Source: JAFMDF01 sp964644655 (lineage in GTDB: Bacteria; Bacteroidota; Bacteroidia; Chitinophagales; Saprospiraceae). Taken from it: a stretch of 21,646 bases of DNA. The stretch is from NCBI GenBank assembly GCA_964644655.1, contig CAZXYA010000085.1, positions 1 through 21,646 on the forward strand. The letters run 5' to 3'. Numbering within the stretch: the stretch's first letter is position 1; each line of letters starts with the position of its first letter. Under the pieces are notes generated by a model. It saw nothing but the letters and a program-made list of their open reading frames with translations. It was not told the origin of the DNA and did no database searches. Positions 14,633 to 21,646 of this stretch are shown here, piece after piece. The position numbers were made by a program, and so were the translations under genes.

Positions 14633-17254
14633 TTAAAACAAAGAAGTCTGTCCACCGTCCAAATCAAAATCTATAGAATCACCAGGTTTTAGTTTATCTT
14701 TCTTAGCAACTGGTTTATCAGCAGGCGTAATATCTTTGACACCTGTAATTCGCTGTCCACTTAATTTATTACCTTGCGATTTCCAACCTTTTACATCAAT
14801 AAATTCGGCCAATGTGACCTGTTTTTCTATTTTTTTAGATTTATCTTTTTCATAATATTGGACAATAGGATTTGAGTGAAGGCTCGCAAAAAATAATTTA
14901 GAACTTTTATGTTCAGAAATATAGGGGTATTTTTTACCTAGCGTACTTGCTTCTATCTTAAATCGTTTGACAAAAGTAGTCGTCTTATCGGCATCATAAT
15001 GAATGGCACTAATAATTAAGTTGGAATCAAATTTCTTAATATCCAAAACATCTTTTACTTCATAACGATTGGTCAATTCATAATCGGTCAATTGATAAGA
15101 ACCATCCTTATATAAAACTAAGATAGTATCTCCTGTATCAAACGCTCCCAATAATTTACCTCGACCATCTGTATTTAATCGACCGCTGACATCGTCCATC
15201 CATAATTTCAAAGCATCTAAAGTAGATTTACCAGCTTGTTTCAAGGTAATTTTTCGAACGGGATATTTGGTCAATAAATTCCCTTGAGATCCTCTTCCTT
15301 TAATTGCTAAATCGGCAAAGTTATAGTCAAAAATTTTAAGTTTAGCTCGACAACCTGGGGTCAATTGTATTTTAACAATTTCCGCTTCGCCATTAGGGTT
15401 TGCGGTAAAATAATGCAACTTAGACCCTTTAGATCCTTTAGTTAAGTCATAATCTTTATCTCTCGTAATAGCTTTGATATTAAAGCGTTTGACCATTGTT
15501 CGACCAGACTGCCCATCTGTATAAATCATATTATAGGTCGTTCGATCATCACCTTTTTTCCAAACCGCTACATGAATAATATTTTTACCAACAAAGATTT
15601 TGTCTGCTATTTTTACGACTTTAAATTTACCGTCTTTTCGGAAAACAATAATATTATCAATATCCGAACAATCTGATATAAATTCATCTTTTTTCATCCC
15701 CATGCCAATAAAGCCTTCTTTAAAGTTGGCATATAGCTTAGCATTATTCGCAACAACTTCGGTTGCTTTGATAGTTTCAAAAGAAGCAATAATTGTTTTT
15801 CGTTCTTTTCCTTTTCCGTATTTTTTTAATAAGTTTTCATAATAAGCAATAGAAAAATCAACTAAATGTGCTAAATCGTGCTTAACTTGCTTTAGTTCTT
15901 CTTCAATATTCTTAATTTTTTCATCCGCTTTGAAGACATTATATTTAGAAATTCTTCTAATCTTAATTTCTGTTAATCTAGTAATATCTTCTTCTGTAAT
16001 ATCTCTCAATAGGGCTATCCGCTTATCCCCTTTTTTTACAGGATCACTTGGGGTACCTACATATTTTTTTAACCCAATACCAATCATTTTCAATACTTCT
16101 TCCCAATTTTCACATTCTTCAATATCTCGATAAATTCTTTCTTGGATAAAGATTTTTTCTAAACTAGCAAAATGCCATTTTTCTTCTAATTCATTTAGCT
16201 TAATTTCTAGCTCTTGCTTTAGTAAATCTTTGGTACGTTCCGTACAAATTTCCAACATTTCATTAACCGTCATGAAATGTGGCTTATCATCAATAATGAC
16301 ACAAGCATTTGGAGAAATCGACACTTCACAATTCGTGAAAGCATACAAAGCATCCATAGTTACTTCGGGTGACATACCGGGTGCTAATTCAATCAAAACT
16401 TCTACATCAGCAGCCGTATTATCAATAACTTTCTTAATTTTAATTTGTCCTTTATCATTTGCCTTTAAAATACTGTCAATTAAATTACCTGTCGTTACAC
16501 CATAGGGTAACTCCGTAACCGCTAATTGTTTTTTATCAATAATTTTAATCTTAGCTCGCACCTTTATTTTACCACCTCTTTTTCCTCCGTTATAATTCGA
16601 GACATCAACGATACCCCCATGCTGGAAATCTGGGTAAATTTTCACCTTTTTTCCCTGTAATATTTTAATAGACCCTTTAATTAGTTCGATAAAATTATGT
16701 GGCATTATTTTGGTGGACAAACCAACAGCAATACCTTCTGCTCCTTGTGCTAATAAAAGCGGAAACTTCATGGGTAATTCAACTGGTTCTTTATTCCGTC
16801 CATCATAACTTAATTGCCAATCCGTCGTCTGATTATTAAAAGCAATTTCTAAGGCGAATTTGGTCAATCGTGCCTCAATATATCTTGGTGCTGCTGCTCG
16901 GTCTCCCGTTCGATTATCTCCCCAGTTTCCCTGACAATCAATCAATAAATCTTTTTGACCAAGATTCACCAAAGCATCACCAATAGCTGCATCCCCATGT
17001 GGATGATACTGCATGGTATGTCCAATAATGTTGGCTACTTTATGGTATCGACCATCATCTTTTTCTTTTAAGGAATATAAAATTCTACGCTGCACAGGTT
17101 TTAAACCATCCTCAATTGCAGGAACAGCACGCTCTAAAATTACGTAGGAAGCATAATCAAGGAAATAATCCTGAAACATTCCTTTTAAGGAAATAATATT
17201 ATCATCAGGATATTGACTGTGATTAGTGCTACTATTATTTGGTTCTTTACTCAT
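14633..17254 (-). CDS. parC: DNA topoisomerase IV subunit A
   Basis: This 873-residue type IIA topoisomerase subunit decatenates and relaxes DNA together with ParE. The winged-helix breakage domain has QRRILYSL (55-62), the quinolone-resistance-region sequence YHPHGDAAIGDALVNL (83-98) and the catalytic Tyr125 in RAAAPRYIEARL. GyrA-like coiled-coil arms follow (about 330-470), then a beta-propeller C-terminal domain (about 500-820). The tail is Lys/Asp-rich and ends QTSLF. A strict GyrA-box QRRGGKG is not seen; related GRGSQGN and GWKSQGNKLSG phrases occur, which fits ParC better than GyrA. The ATG at 17254 is used; a TTG three codons upstream is less likely. A TAnnTTTG element lies just upstream. 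parE is not adjacent in this window, although the pair is often linked in Bacteroidota. Confidence 0.93.
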   Translation of the reverse strand: MSKEPNNSSTNHSQYPDDNIISLKGMFQDYFLDYASYVILERAVPAIEDGLKPVQRRILYSLKEKDDGRYHKVANIIGHTMQYHPHGDAAIGDALVNLGQKDLLIDCQGNWGDNRTGDRAAAPRYIEARLTKFALEIAFNNQTTDWQLSYDGRNKEPVELPMKFPLLLAQGAEGIAVGLSTKIMPHNFIELIKGSIKILQGKKVKIYPDFQHGGIVDVSNYNGGKRGGKIKVRAKIKIIDKKQLAVTELPYGVTTGNLIDSILKANDKGQIKIKKVIDNTAADVEVLIELAPGMSPEVTMDALYAFTNCEVSISPNACVIIDDKPHFMTVNEMLEICTERTKDLLKQELEIKLNELEEKWHFASLEKIFIQERIYRDIEECENWEEVLKMIGIGLKKYVGTPSDPVKKGDKRIALLRDITEEDITRLTEIKIRRISKYNVFKADEKIKNIEEELKQVKHDLAHLVDFSIAYYENLLKKYGKGKERKTIIASFETIKATEVVANNAKLYANFKEGFIGMGMKKDEFISDCSDIDNIIVFRKDGKFKVVKIADKIFVGKNIIHVAVWKKGDDRTTYNMIYTDGQSGRTMVKRFNIKAITRDKDYDLTKGSKGSKLHYFTANPNGEAEIVKIQLTPGCRAKLKIFDYNFADLAIKGRGSQGNLLTKYPVRKITLKQAGKSTLDALKLWMDDVSGRLNTDGRGKLLGAFDTGDTILVLYKDGSYQLTDYELTNRYEVKDVLDIKKFDSNLIISAIHYDADKTTTFVKRFKIEASTLGKKYPYISEHKSSKLFFASLHSNPIVQYYEKDKSKKIEKQVTLAEFIDVKGWKSQGNKLSGQRITGVKDITPADKPVAKKDKLKPGDSIDFDLDGGQTSLF

Positions 17255-17287
17255 TATCAGCAATAATTATTATACAATAGTAATTCG

Positions 17288-17295
17288 CAAAGTTA
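17288..17295 (-). promoter_or_regulatory. -7 promoter element of parC
   Basis: The minus strand reads TAACTTTG, a perfect TAnnTTTG match 33 bases before the parC ATG. The rest of the 279-bp gap to the Nudix gene is AT-rich and includes the small palindrome TTTGTTTA-TTT-TAAACAAA at 17357-17375, with no gene. Confidence 0.55.
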
Positions 17296-17533
17296 AGGGA
17301 AATATTAGCTTGTTTTTTGATATTCAACCAATAAACATTAAAACAAAAATAGGAAATTTGTTTATTTTAAACAAACAAAAAGTTTAATAAATATATTTTA
17401 CAGAATATTTCTTCTACAAGTTGTTTAATCAAAACTAAATTCTCAATTAATAAGTTATAAATACCAGTAGGTTGTTAAATGAAGGTAAATATCGAAATTA
17501 GCAATGGCAATCAAAAAAAGATAGTTATAAAGT

Positions 17534-18169
17534 ATGATAGATTCCACAATAATTCCATTAATAAAAGAGCAGTTACAATTGCCGCTACCAGGAAAAGCTG
17601 CACAAGTCAACATGACAAGTAGATCTAAATTTACGGATACACCAGCAGATGCACGATTAGCAAGTGTATTATGTTTATTATATCCAAAAAATGGAAAATG
17701 GCATTTGCCCTTAATACAAAGAGTTGTGACAAAGAATGATAAGCACAGCGGACAAATCAGTTTCCCAGGAGGAAAACTAGAACCAACGGACGTTACGAAT
17801 CAAGCGACAGCATTAAGAGAAGCCAATGAGGAAATTGGTATAAAAAAAGAAGATGTCACTTTATTAGGGGAATTAACACCACTTTATGTACCAGCAAGTA
17901 ATTTCCAAGTTTTCCCATTTATTGGTTGCTTAGATTATACCCCAACATTTATCCGTCAAGAAAGGGAAGTAGCAGAAGTCATAGAAGTGGAATTAAATCA
18001 ATTAATCCATCCAAAAACAAAAAAATACAAAACCATAAAATTTGGAAATGGGTACACGATAAAAGATGTGCCTTATTATGATATAAAAGGCAAAACTGTT
18101 TGGGGAGCCACAGCTATGATGTTAAGCGAATTTGTAACGCTTATAAATCAGAAAAAAGTTGCACCATAA
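17534..18169 (+). CDS. Nudix hydrolase, CoA pyrophosphatase (NudL)-like
   Basis: This 211-residue cytoplasmic pyrophosphohydrolase is predicted to cleave CoA or acyl-CoA to 3',5'-ADP and (acyl-)phosphopantetheine. The Nudix box reads GGKLEPTDVTNQATALREAN then EEIG (about 76-99), with the metal-binding R-E-x-x-E-E core intact. The CoA-pyrophosphatase signature just before it is also present: LPLIQRV, then KHSGQISFPGGK (about 67-78). Length fits NudL-type enzymes. It starts at ATG 17534, and its upstream 270 bases contain no gene. Its 3' end overlaps the convergent antiporter gene by 29 bases. No CoA biosynthesis genes are near, so it is probably a stand-alone housekeeping or metabolite-repair gene. 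Confidence 0.87.
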   Translation: MIDSTIIPLIKEQLQLPLPGKAAQVNMTSRSKFTDTPADARLASVLCLLYPKNGKWHLPLIQRVVTKNDKHSGQISFPGGKLEPTDVTNQATALREANEEIGIKKEDVTLLGELTPLYVPASNFQVFPFIGCLDYTPTFIRQEREVAEVIEVELNQLIHPKTKKYKTIKFGNGYTIKDVPYYDIKGKTVWGATAMMLSEFVTLINQKKVAP

Positions 18170-19067
18170 AAAGACCATAAAAAAGTAAAAGCATCAAACC
18201 TTCCCAGCGAGAGATTTTTTTAGAGATACACATAATCGCAAACATAATCGTAAGCGCAATCATAAAAGGTAAGATAAAATGAACCACATTATCAGGAATC
18301 ACTAAAGTCCCAACCAAAGCAGGAATTCCCATAACGGCATAAGTATTAAATATGTTAGAGCCTAATATATTTCCAACTGCTATATCTGTTTTTCCTTTAC
18401 GAATAGCCGCTAAACTTACAAAAACTTCAGGCAACGAAGTTCCTAAGGCAACTACACTAGCCGCAATAACTTCCGAACCAATTTCTAATAACTTAGATAA
18501 TTCAATAATACTTTTGATAGTGTATTCTGCACTAAATTTAATAGCAAGACCCGCTAGAATCAAAATACCAATATCTTTTCCGTTAATCTTCGTTTTCTTT
18601 GTTTCTTCCCCTTCATTATTATTTAAAGAATAAAAAAGAAAAACAACCAATGCGCCCAATAAAACGATTGCTTCAAAAACAGTCACCACTTGGTCATAAG
18701 CGACAAACCATAATAAAAAGGCAGAAGCAACAAGAATGGGAATATCTATATTCATAATTCCCTCCTTCACTTTTATCTGTTTTCCAACAACAGCCACTAA
18801 TCCCAAGACTAATCCAAGGTTGGCAATATTAGACCCAGCTACATTTCCGATTACAATTTTGGAATCACCCATCAACACAGCTTCAATAGAAGAAGCCAAT
18901 TCTGGTAAAGAAGTGCCTAAAGCTACAATCGTAACACCAATAATAAAAGGGGGAATACCTGCTGCTAAACCTATTCTTTCCGCAGCCTCTACAAAAAAGT
19001 CAGAAGCTTTCAGTAAGATAAATAAACTTACTGCAAAAAATCCTAGGTTTATTAATATTTGTTCCAT
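18141..19067 (-). CDS. Na+/Ca2+ antiporter, CaCA family (YrbG-like)
   Basis: This 308-residue inner-membrane protein has about ten hydrophobic segments in two inverted halves. Each half carries the ion-binding alpha repeat. The first is VALGTSLPE (48-56) followed by GNVAGSN (74-80), and the second is VALGTSLPE (206-214) followed by GNILGSN (232-238). Glu56 and Glu214 are the expected cation-binding acids. A polar loop rich in Glu, Lys and Asn (149-164) links the halves. These features match the K+-independent CaCA exchangers such as E. coli YrbG, which extrude Ca2+ against Na+. The gene ends inside the Nudix gene (29-base tail-to-tail overlap), and no shared terminator hairpin is seen there. 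The upstream side faces the large AT-rich gap before parA. Confidence 0.93.
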   Translation of the reverse strand: MEQILINLGFFAVSLFILLKASDFFVEAAERIGLAAGIPPFIIGVTIVALGTSLPELASSIEAVLMGDSKIVIGNVAGSNIANLGLVLGLVAVVGKQIKVKEGIMNIDIPILVASAFLLWFVAYDQVVTVFEAIVLLGALVVFLFYSLNNNEGEETKKTKINGKDIGILILAGLAIKFSAEYTIKSIIELSKLLEIGSEVIAASVVALGTSLPEVFVSLAAIRKGKTDIAVGNILGSNIFNTYAVMGIPALVGTLVIPDNVVHFILPFMIALTIMFAIMCISKKISRWEGLMLLLFYGLFMVQLFSDL

Positions 19068-19489
19068 AAAAATATAACTATTGCTAAAAGCAAAATATTA
19101 GTTGACGATGAATGGGCAAAGAACATGAAAAATAGTGGCTTACTCAAATAAAATCTGCCAACTGACTTAGGTTTACTGCCAATCGTTAAAATCTGGGCGC
19201 AAAAATACATTTTTTAAAAGCAAAAAAGCAGGCAATGAGCTGCTTCCAAAGCTAAAAAGTTATGTTGGGACGGCTTTAAAGCAAAAAGGTATCGAATAAT
19301 CAGAAAAAAGTTTTAATTTTTTTATAAAAAGTTTTAGTCGATGAATATCATATAGAAACAATATGTAATATGTAATTAAGTGGCTGAAAATCAAGTAGTA
19401 ACAAAAAAGTATAAATTTTCTTTTTAAAGAAAAAAAAAGCATTAAAAAAAAGAATATTTTCTTTAACTATTTTTATGGCAGAATTTCTG
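19068..19489. other. AT-rich intergenic stretch without a recognisable gene
   Basis: No open frame here looks coding by composition or motif. The DNA is rich in A/T runs. It contains three copies of TAAA(A)GCAAAA (19085, 19215 and near 19276) and two copies of AAAAAGTTTTA exactly 21 bases apart (19305 and 19326). These could be simple low-complexity coincidences or protein-binding sites connected with the parA locus. The antiporter promoter must lie at its left end. Confidence 0.5.
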
Positions 19490-19541
19490 TATATTGAATA
19501 ATATGGAGATTAATGCGCTAATTCTCTATATTTTCAATATA
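19490..19541. promoter_or_regulatory. 52-bp imperfect palindrome upstream of parA
   Basis: The left half TATATTGAATAATATGGAGA and the right half TCTCTATATTTTCAATATA are complements apart from a one-base bulge and one mismatch. They continue inward through TTA/TAA to the centre around TGCGC. The palindrome is 170 bases upstream of the parA ATG. A TAnnTTTG element (TATATTTG, 19538-19545) overlaps its right end. A centromere-like site, an autoregulatory operator or a terminator hairpin are possible. Confidence 0.55.
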
Positions 19542-19611
19542 TTTGTACAACATAAAAGATATAGCTTTATATCGCCACCAAACTACACACAAAATTAAAG
19601 CACAACTTGAC

Positions 19612-19628
19612 CAATCTATACAAGATTG
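19612..19628. repeat. short inverted repeat in the parA leader
   Basis: CAATCT-ATACA-AGATTG has perfect six-base arms, 83-99 bases before the parA start. It lies between the 52-bp palindrome and the site at 19664-19678. On its own it is weak evidence. Confidence 0.3.
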
Positions 19629-19663
19629 ATGCGATAATTTTACAATAAAAAAGACATACTGTG

Positions 19664-19678
19664 AGAATAATATATTCT
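19664..19678. promoter_or_regulatory. palindromic operator candidate just before parA
   Basis: AGAATA-ATA-TATTCT is a perfect 15-base palindrome 33-47 bases upstream of the parA start codon. Partition operons controlled by a ribbon-helix-helix protein usually have such a site over the promoter, so this is a plausible autoregulatory operator. Confidence 0.4.
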
Positions 19679-19710
19679 TACCATTTTTTCATTCAATATC
19701 AATTATTAAC

Positions 19711-20472
19711 ATGGGATTAGTTATTTCGTTACTAAACCACAAGGGAGGTGTGGGCAAAACAACAAGCGCCATTAACATTGGAGCAGGTTTAGTTGAGTTA
19801 GGAAAAAGTGTATTATTAATTGACTTAGACCCACAGGCAAATCTTTCTCTTTCGCTAGGTATTCCTAGGCAAAAGTCCACTATATATGAAGCTCTTCGAG
19901 GTGAATCAGAATTAGTACCTTATACTGTCAAAGAAAGATTAGATGTAGTCACTTCGACACTAGATCTTTCGGGTGCTGAAATGGAATTGATTAATGAGGC
20001 AGGTAGAGAATATATATTAAGAGAACTATTAGAAGTCGTAGAAGAAGATTATGATTATGTGATTATCGACTGTCCACCATCTTTGGGTTTATTAACCTTG
20101 AATGCGTTAACTAGTAGTACTTATGTATATATTCCTTTACAGACAGAATTTTTAGCCTTACAGGGACTGACTAAAATCAAACAAATTATCGACAAAGTAC
20201 GATTCCGTTTGAATAAAAAATTATCTATTGGAGGAGTTATTGCCACTATGTATGATCACAGAAAGGTGTTAAACAGAGATGTGGTAGAAACCATTAGAAA
20301 GTTTTTTGGCAATCGGGTATTCGATACTTATATCAGAGACAATGTAGCTTTAGCAGAAGCACCTGCACAGCGAAAAGATATTTTTGCTTATAGTAAAAGA
20401 AGTCCAGGAGCCAAAGATTACTTAGCACTCAGTAAAGAAATAATAGAAAGAACGGCACAAGTAGAAGTCTAA
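19711..20472 (+). CDS. parA: ParA family ATPase (Soj-like)
   Basis: This 253-residue Walker-type ATPase forms nucleoid-bound ATP dimers that position DNA or protein cargo. The deviant Walker A motif KGGVGKTT is at 11-18 with signature Lys11. The A' segment LLIDLDPQAN (35-44) and the Walker B motif VIIDCPPS (117-124) are intact. The C-terminal half has LNRDVVETIRKFFG and the final APAQRKDIFAYSKRSPGAKDY, as in chromosomal Soj/ParA. There is no N-terminal DNA-binding extension, so it is type Ib or Soj size, and autoregulation would need its partner. Upstream is a palindrome-rich 640-bp gap. Downstream, 72 bases away, is a ribbon-helix-helix-like protein rather than ParB, and no TGTTTCACGTGAAACA parS was seen. 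The cargo could be the chromosome, an integrated plasmid-like locus, or a protein machine. Confidence 0.93.
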   Translation: MGLVISLLNHKGGVGKTTSAINIGAGLVELGKSVLLIDLDPQANLSLSLGIPRQKSTIYEALRGESELVPYTVKERLDVVTSTLDLSGAEMELINEAGREYILRELLEVVEEDYDYVIIDCPPSLGLLTLNALTSSTYVYIPLQTEFLALQGLTKIKQIIDKVRFRLNKKLSIGGVIATMYDHRKVLNRDVVETIRKFFGNRVFDTYIRDNVALAEAPAQRKDIFAYSKRSPGAKDYLALSKEIIERTAQVEV

Positions 20473-20544
20473 TTTAGTTATTAAAATAGTAGTAACTATT
20501 ATGACCAAAGAAAAAAATATTTTTGTAAAATTTAACCGATACTT

Positions 20545-21057
20545 GTGAGCAAGAAAAAATTTAAGGCGGGACTCGAAAGCCTCTTTGGAGACACAGGTGT
20601 AGATGACCAATTACCAGGCATTCGCCCATTATTGGTTGAAGAAGAAGCCCAAGAAAGCAGAGATTCAACCCGTCGAAATCGTCCAAAAAAGCGGTCTTCT
20701 AAAAATTTCACTTCTGATTTAGAAGGACTGTTTCATAGTGCGCTTGATAAAGAATTCAAAGAACCAGCAAAAACATCTTCTTTAGCAAGCGGTAGAGATA
20801 CAAAGGTAAAAAAACGCAGAGAACGTCCTGTCATCGGTATTGATGCGTTAATCCGTCGAACAAGTGCAGAAAATAGAGAAGAATTTAAGAGTAGTTCTCC
20901 TTTAAAAAAGCGAGTTACCTTTAGTTTAGAAAAGAAAAAAATTGAAAAGTTAAAAGTTATAGCAAAATCTAAAAAAGCTTATTTAAAAGATATTGTTGAT
21001 GATATTATTTCTCAATATTTAGATGAACAAGGAGATTCCCCTAATAACGCAAACTAA
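20545..21057 (+). CDS. ParA partner with RHH-like C-terminus and three ParB-N-like motifs
   Basis: This is a 170-residue, very basic and largely disordered protein. The C-terminal 122-163 has a beta strand (KRVTFSL) followed by two helices (EKKKIEKLKVIAKSK and YLKDIVDDIISQYLDEQ), the layout of a ribbon-helix-helix DNA-binding domain. Three copies of a short motif [GD]-[LI]-[ED]-x-L-[FI] are spaced along the arm: GLESLF (9-14), DLEGLF (58-63) and GIDALI (98-103). They resemble the GLxALLG N-terminus by which ParB proteins contact ParA. The start is GTG 20545, since a TAA lies in frame at 20533-20535 and no ATG precedes the first motif. It follows parA by 72 bases on the same strand. By position and design it should be the DNA-binding adaptor of a ParA system. 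No family name is recognised with certainty. Confidence 0.75.
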   Translation: MSKKKFKAGLESLFGDTGVDDQLPGIRPLLVEEEAQESRDSTRRNRPKKRSSKNFTSDLEGLFHSALDKEFKEPAKTSSLASGRDTKVKKRRERPVIGIDALIRRTSAENREEFKSSSPLKKRVTFSLEKKKIEKLKVIAKSKKAYLKDIVDDIISQYLDEQGDSPNNAN

Positions 21058-21061
21058 TCCT

Positions 21062-21103
21062 GAATTACGAGTTATATTTTAAATGTGGTATAGCTCGTAA
21101 TTC
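21062..21103 (+). terminator. hairpin after the parA operon
   Basis: GAATTACGAG (21062-21071) and CTCGTAATTC (21094-21103) are perfect ten-base arms, and inner TTATA/TATA pairing extends the stem. It lies five bases after the stop codon of the ParA partner gene. No T-run follows, so termination may be factor-assisted or the hairpin may protect the 3' end. Confidence 0.55.
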
Positions 21104-21134
21104 GAAGTTGACCACACCTACCTAATAGTTTTGC

Positions 21135-21646
21135 ATGCAACGCCTTCACGAATTTCGCCTTTTCTACAACCATACCATCCATCCTGAGTTACTACGGATG
21201 GAGCGGAAGCGAAAACGTTTATTATTATTACTTTTCGGTTCTGTTATTTTTCTAATAGGCGTTACGATATTAGACATTTATGTAGATATTTTAGTAGTCA
21301 CCTTATTCTTTTTAGTATTTATTGTTTTCTACATCAGTTTTATATTATACCGCATTAGGCAATTCGTCATTATTTTCAAACCCAATATAGTTAGCCTAAT
21401 TTTAGATTTTATAGATGATGAAATCAATTATGGCAAAATGACTTACAAGCCTAAAAAGATGATTCCAAAATCAACTTTTTTGTCTAGTCTAATTTTTGCT
21501 ACACCAGCTCCCTTTTATAAAGGAGAAGATTTTATCAAAGGTAGTTATCGAGAAATGACTTTTGAATTATGTGAATTAAATGTTAGAGAATATTCAAAAG
21601 TAAGAAATCGTTCAAATTATATATTCAAAGGCGTATTTTTTAAAGG
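21135..21646 (+). CDS. DUF3137 domain-containing membrane protein (partial, 3' end beyond window)
   Basis: From the ATG at 21135 an uninterrupted frame of 170 codons runs to the window edge. It begins with the amphipathic stretch RLHEFRLFYNHTIHPELLR, then a basic patch (ERKRKR). Two membrane helices (about 29-46 and 51-71) are separated by a short loop. The soluble part includes INYGKMTYKPKKMIPKSTF, FYKGEDFIKGSYREMTFELCE and the final YIFKGVFFKG. The Y-x-P...S-x-L-F...G-x-D-x-x-x-G layout and F-K-G-x-F-F ending match DUF3137, a family of unknown function with two N-terminal membrane helices. It lies 77 bases after the parA partner gene beyond a hairpin, so it probably belongs to a separate unit. 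A relation to the ParA system is not shown. Confidence 0.75.
   Translation, partial: MQRLHEFRLFYNHTIHPELLRMERKRKRLLLLLFGSVIFLIGVTILDIYVDILVVTLFFLVFIVFYISFILYRIRQFVIIFKPNIVSLILDFIDDEINYGKMTYKPKKMIPKSTFLSSLIFATPAPFYKGEDFIKGSYREMTFELCELNVREYSKVRNRSNYIFKGVFFK

Noticed and set aside
19085..19336. Iteron-like repeats (TAAAAGCAAAA three times, AAAAAGTTTTA twice 21 bases apart)
   Set aside because: The words are low-complexity A/T-rich strings in an A/T-rich gap, irregularly spaced for the first set and only two copies for the second. No replication initiator gene is present.
19711..21057. Interpretation as a standard parABS locus
   Set aside because: The second gene lacks the ParB CTPase/HTH motifs and the window has no TGTTTCACGTGAAACA site.
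1..21646. CRISPR array, tRNA/rRNA genes, integrase or transposase
   Set aside because: No regularly spaced direct repeats, no cloverleaf-like sequences and no recombinase motifs were recognised on either strand.

Overview
The window reads as a low-GC chromosome of a Bacteroidota bacterium. Several genes are preceded by the Bacteroidota -7 promoter element TAnnTTTG (rplY, the thiamine-binding-like gene, glgB, parC, the TetR gene). Shine-Dalgarno sequences are weak or absent. The window also carries an ECF sigma/HEAT-type anti-sigma/DUF4097 module and a CTC-type ribosomal protein L25. The style suggests the Saprospirales, but I cannot fix the genus from sequence alone. No tRNA, rRNA, CRISPR array or complete insertion sequence was seen.

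Region 1 (1-5753) is an accessory metabolic cluster. On + are an alpha/beta hydrolase, a Baeyer-Villiger/FMO-type flavoprotein and a wrecked second alpha/beta hydrolase. Convergent on - are a four-helix membrane protein that resembles styrene oxide isomerase and a two-dinucleotide-site FAD/NAD(P) oxidoreductase. A TetR repressor (TTG start) is divergent from the isomerase, and a perfect 11-bp-arm palindrome in the shared intergenic region is its likely operator. The set suggests oxygenation, epoxide isomerisation and ester hydrolysis of a hydrophobic substrate, with part of the pathway decaying.

Region 2 (5754-10966) is mostly housekeeping: a YafV-type omega-amidase, rplY (L25/CTC), a small thiamine-binding-like protein, glgB (glycogen branching enzyme) and a closely coupled fatty acid hydroxylase/sterol desaturase family protein.

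Region 3 (10967-14460) is a minus-strand operon: ECF sigma factor, anti-sigma factor with one membrane helix and HEAT-like repeats, then two secreted DUF4097-like proteins. A small inverted-repeat element ending in TAGACTTGTT occurs on both sides of the sigma gene, and one copy supplies its stop codon.

Region 4 (14461-19067) holds parC (topoisomerase IV subunit A, without parE beside it), a CoA-pyrophosphatase-like Nudix hydrolase and a Na+/Ca2+ antiporter. The last two overlap tail to tail.

Region 5 (19068-21646) begins with an AT-rich, palindrome-containing 643-bp stretch. It leads into parA and a GTG-started partner that has a C-terminal ribbon-helix-helix-like segment and three short motifs resembling the ParA-contacting N-terminus of ParB. 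This looks like a chromosomally located ParA/non-ParB partition or positioning system. The window ends inside a DUF3137 membrane protein.

Strongest leads: the ParA partner with the triple motif and its upstream palindromes, the styrene-oxide-isomerase-like gene with its TetR operator, and the repeat element bracketing the ECF sigma gene.
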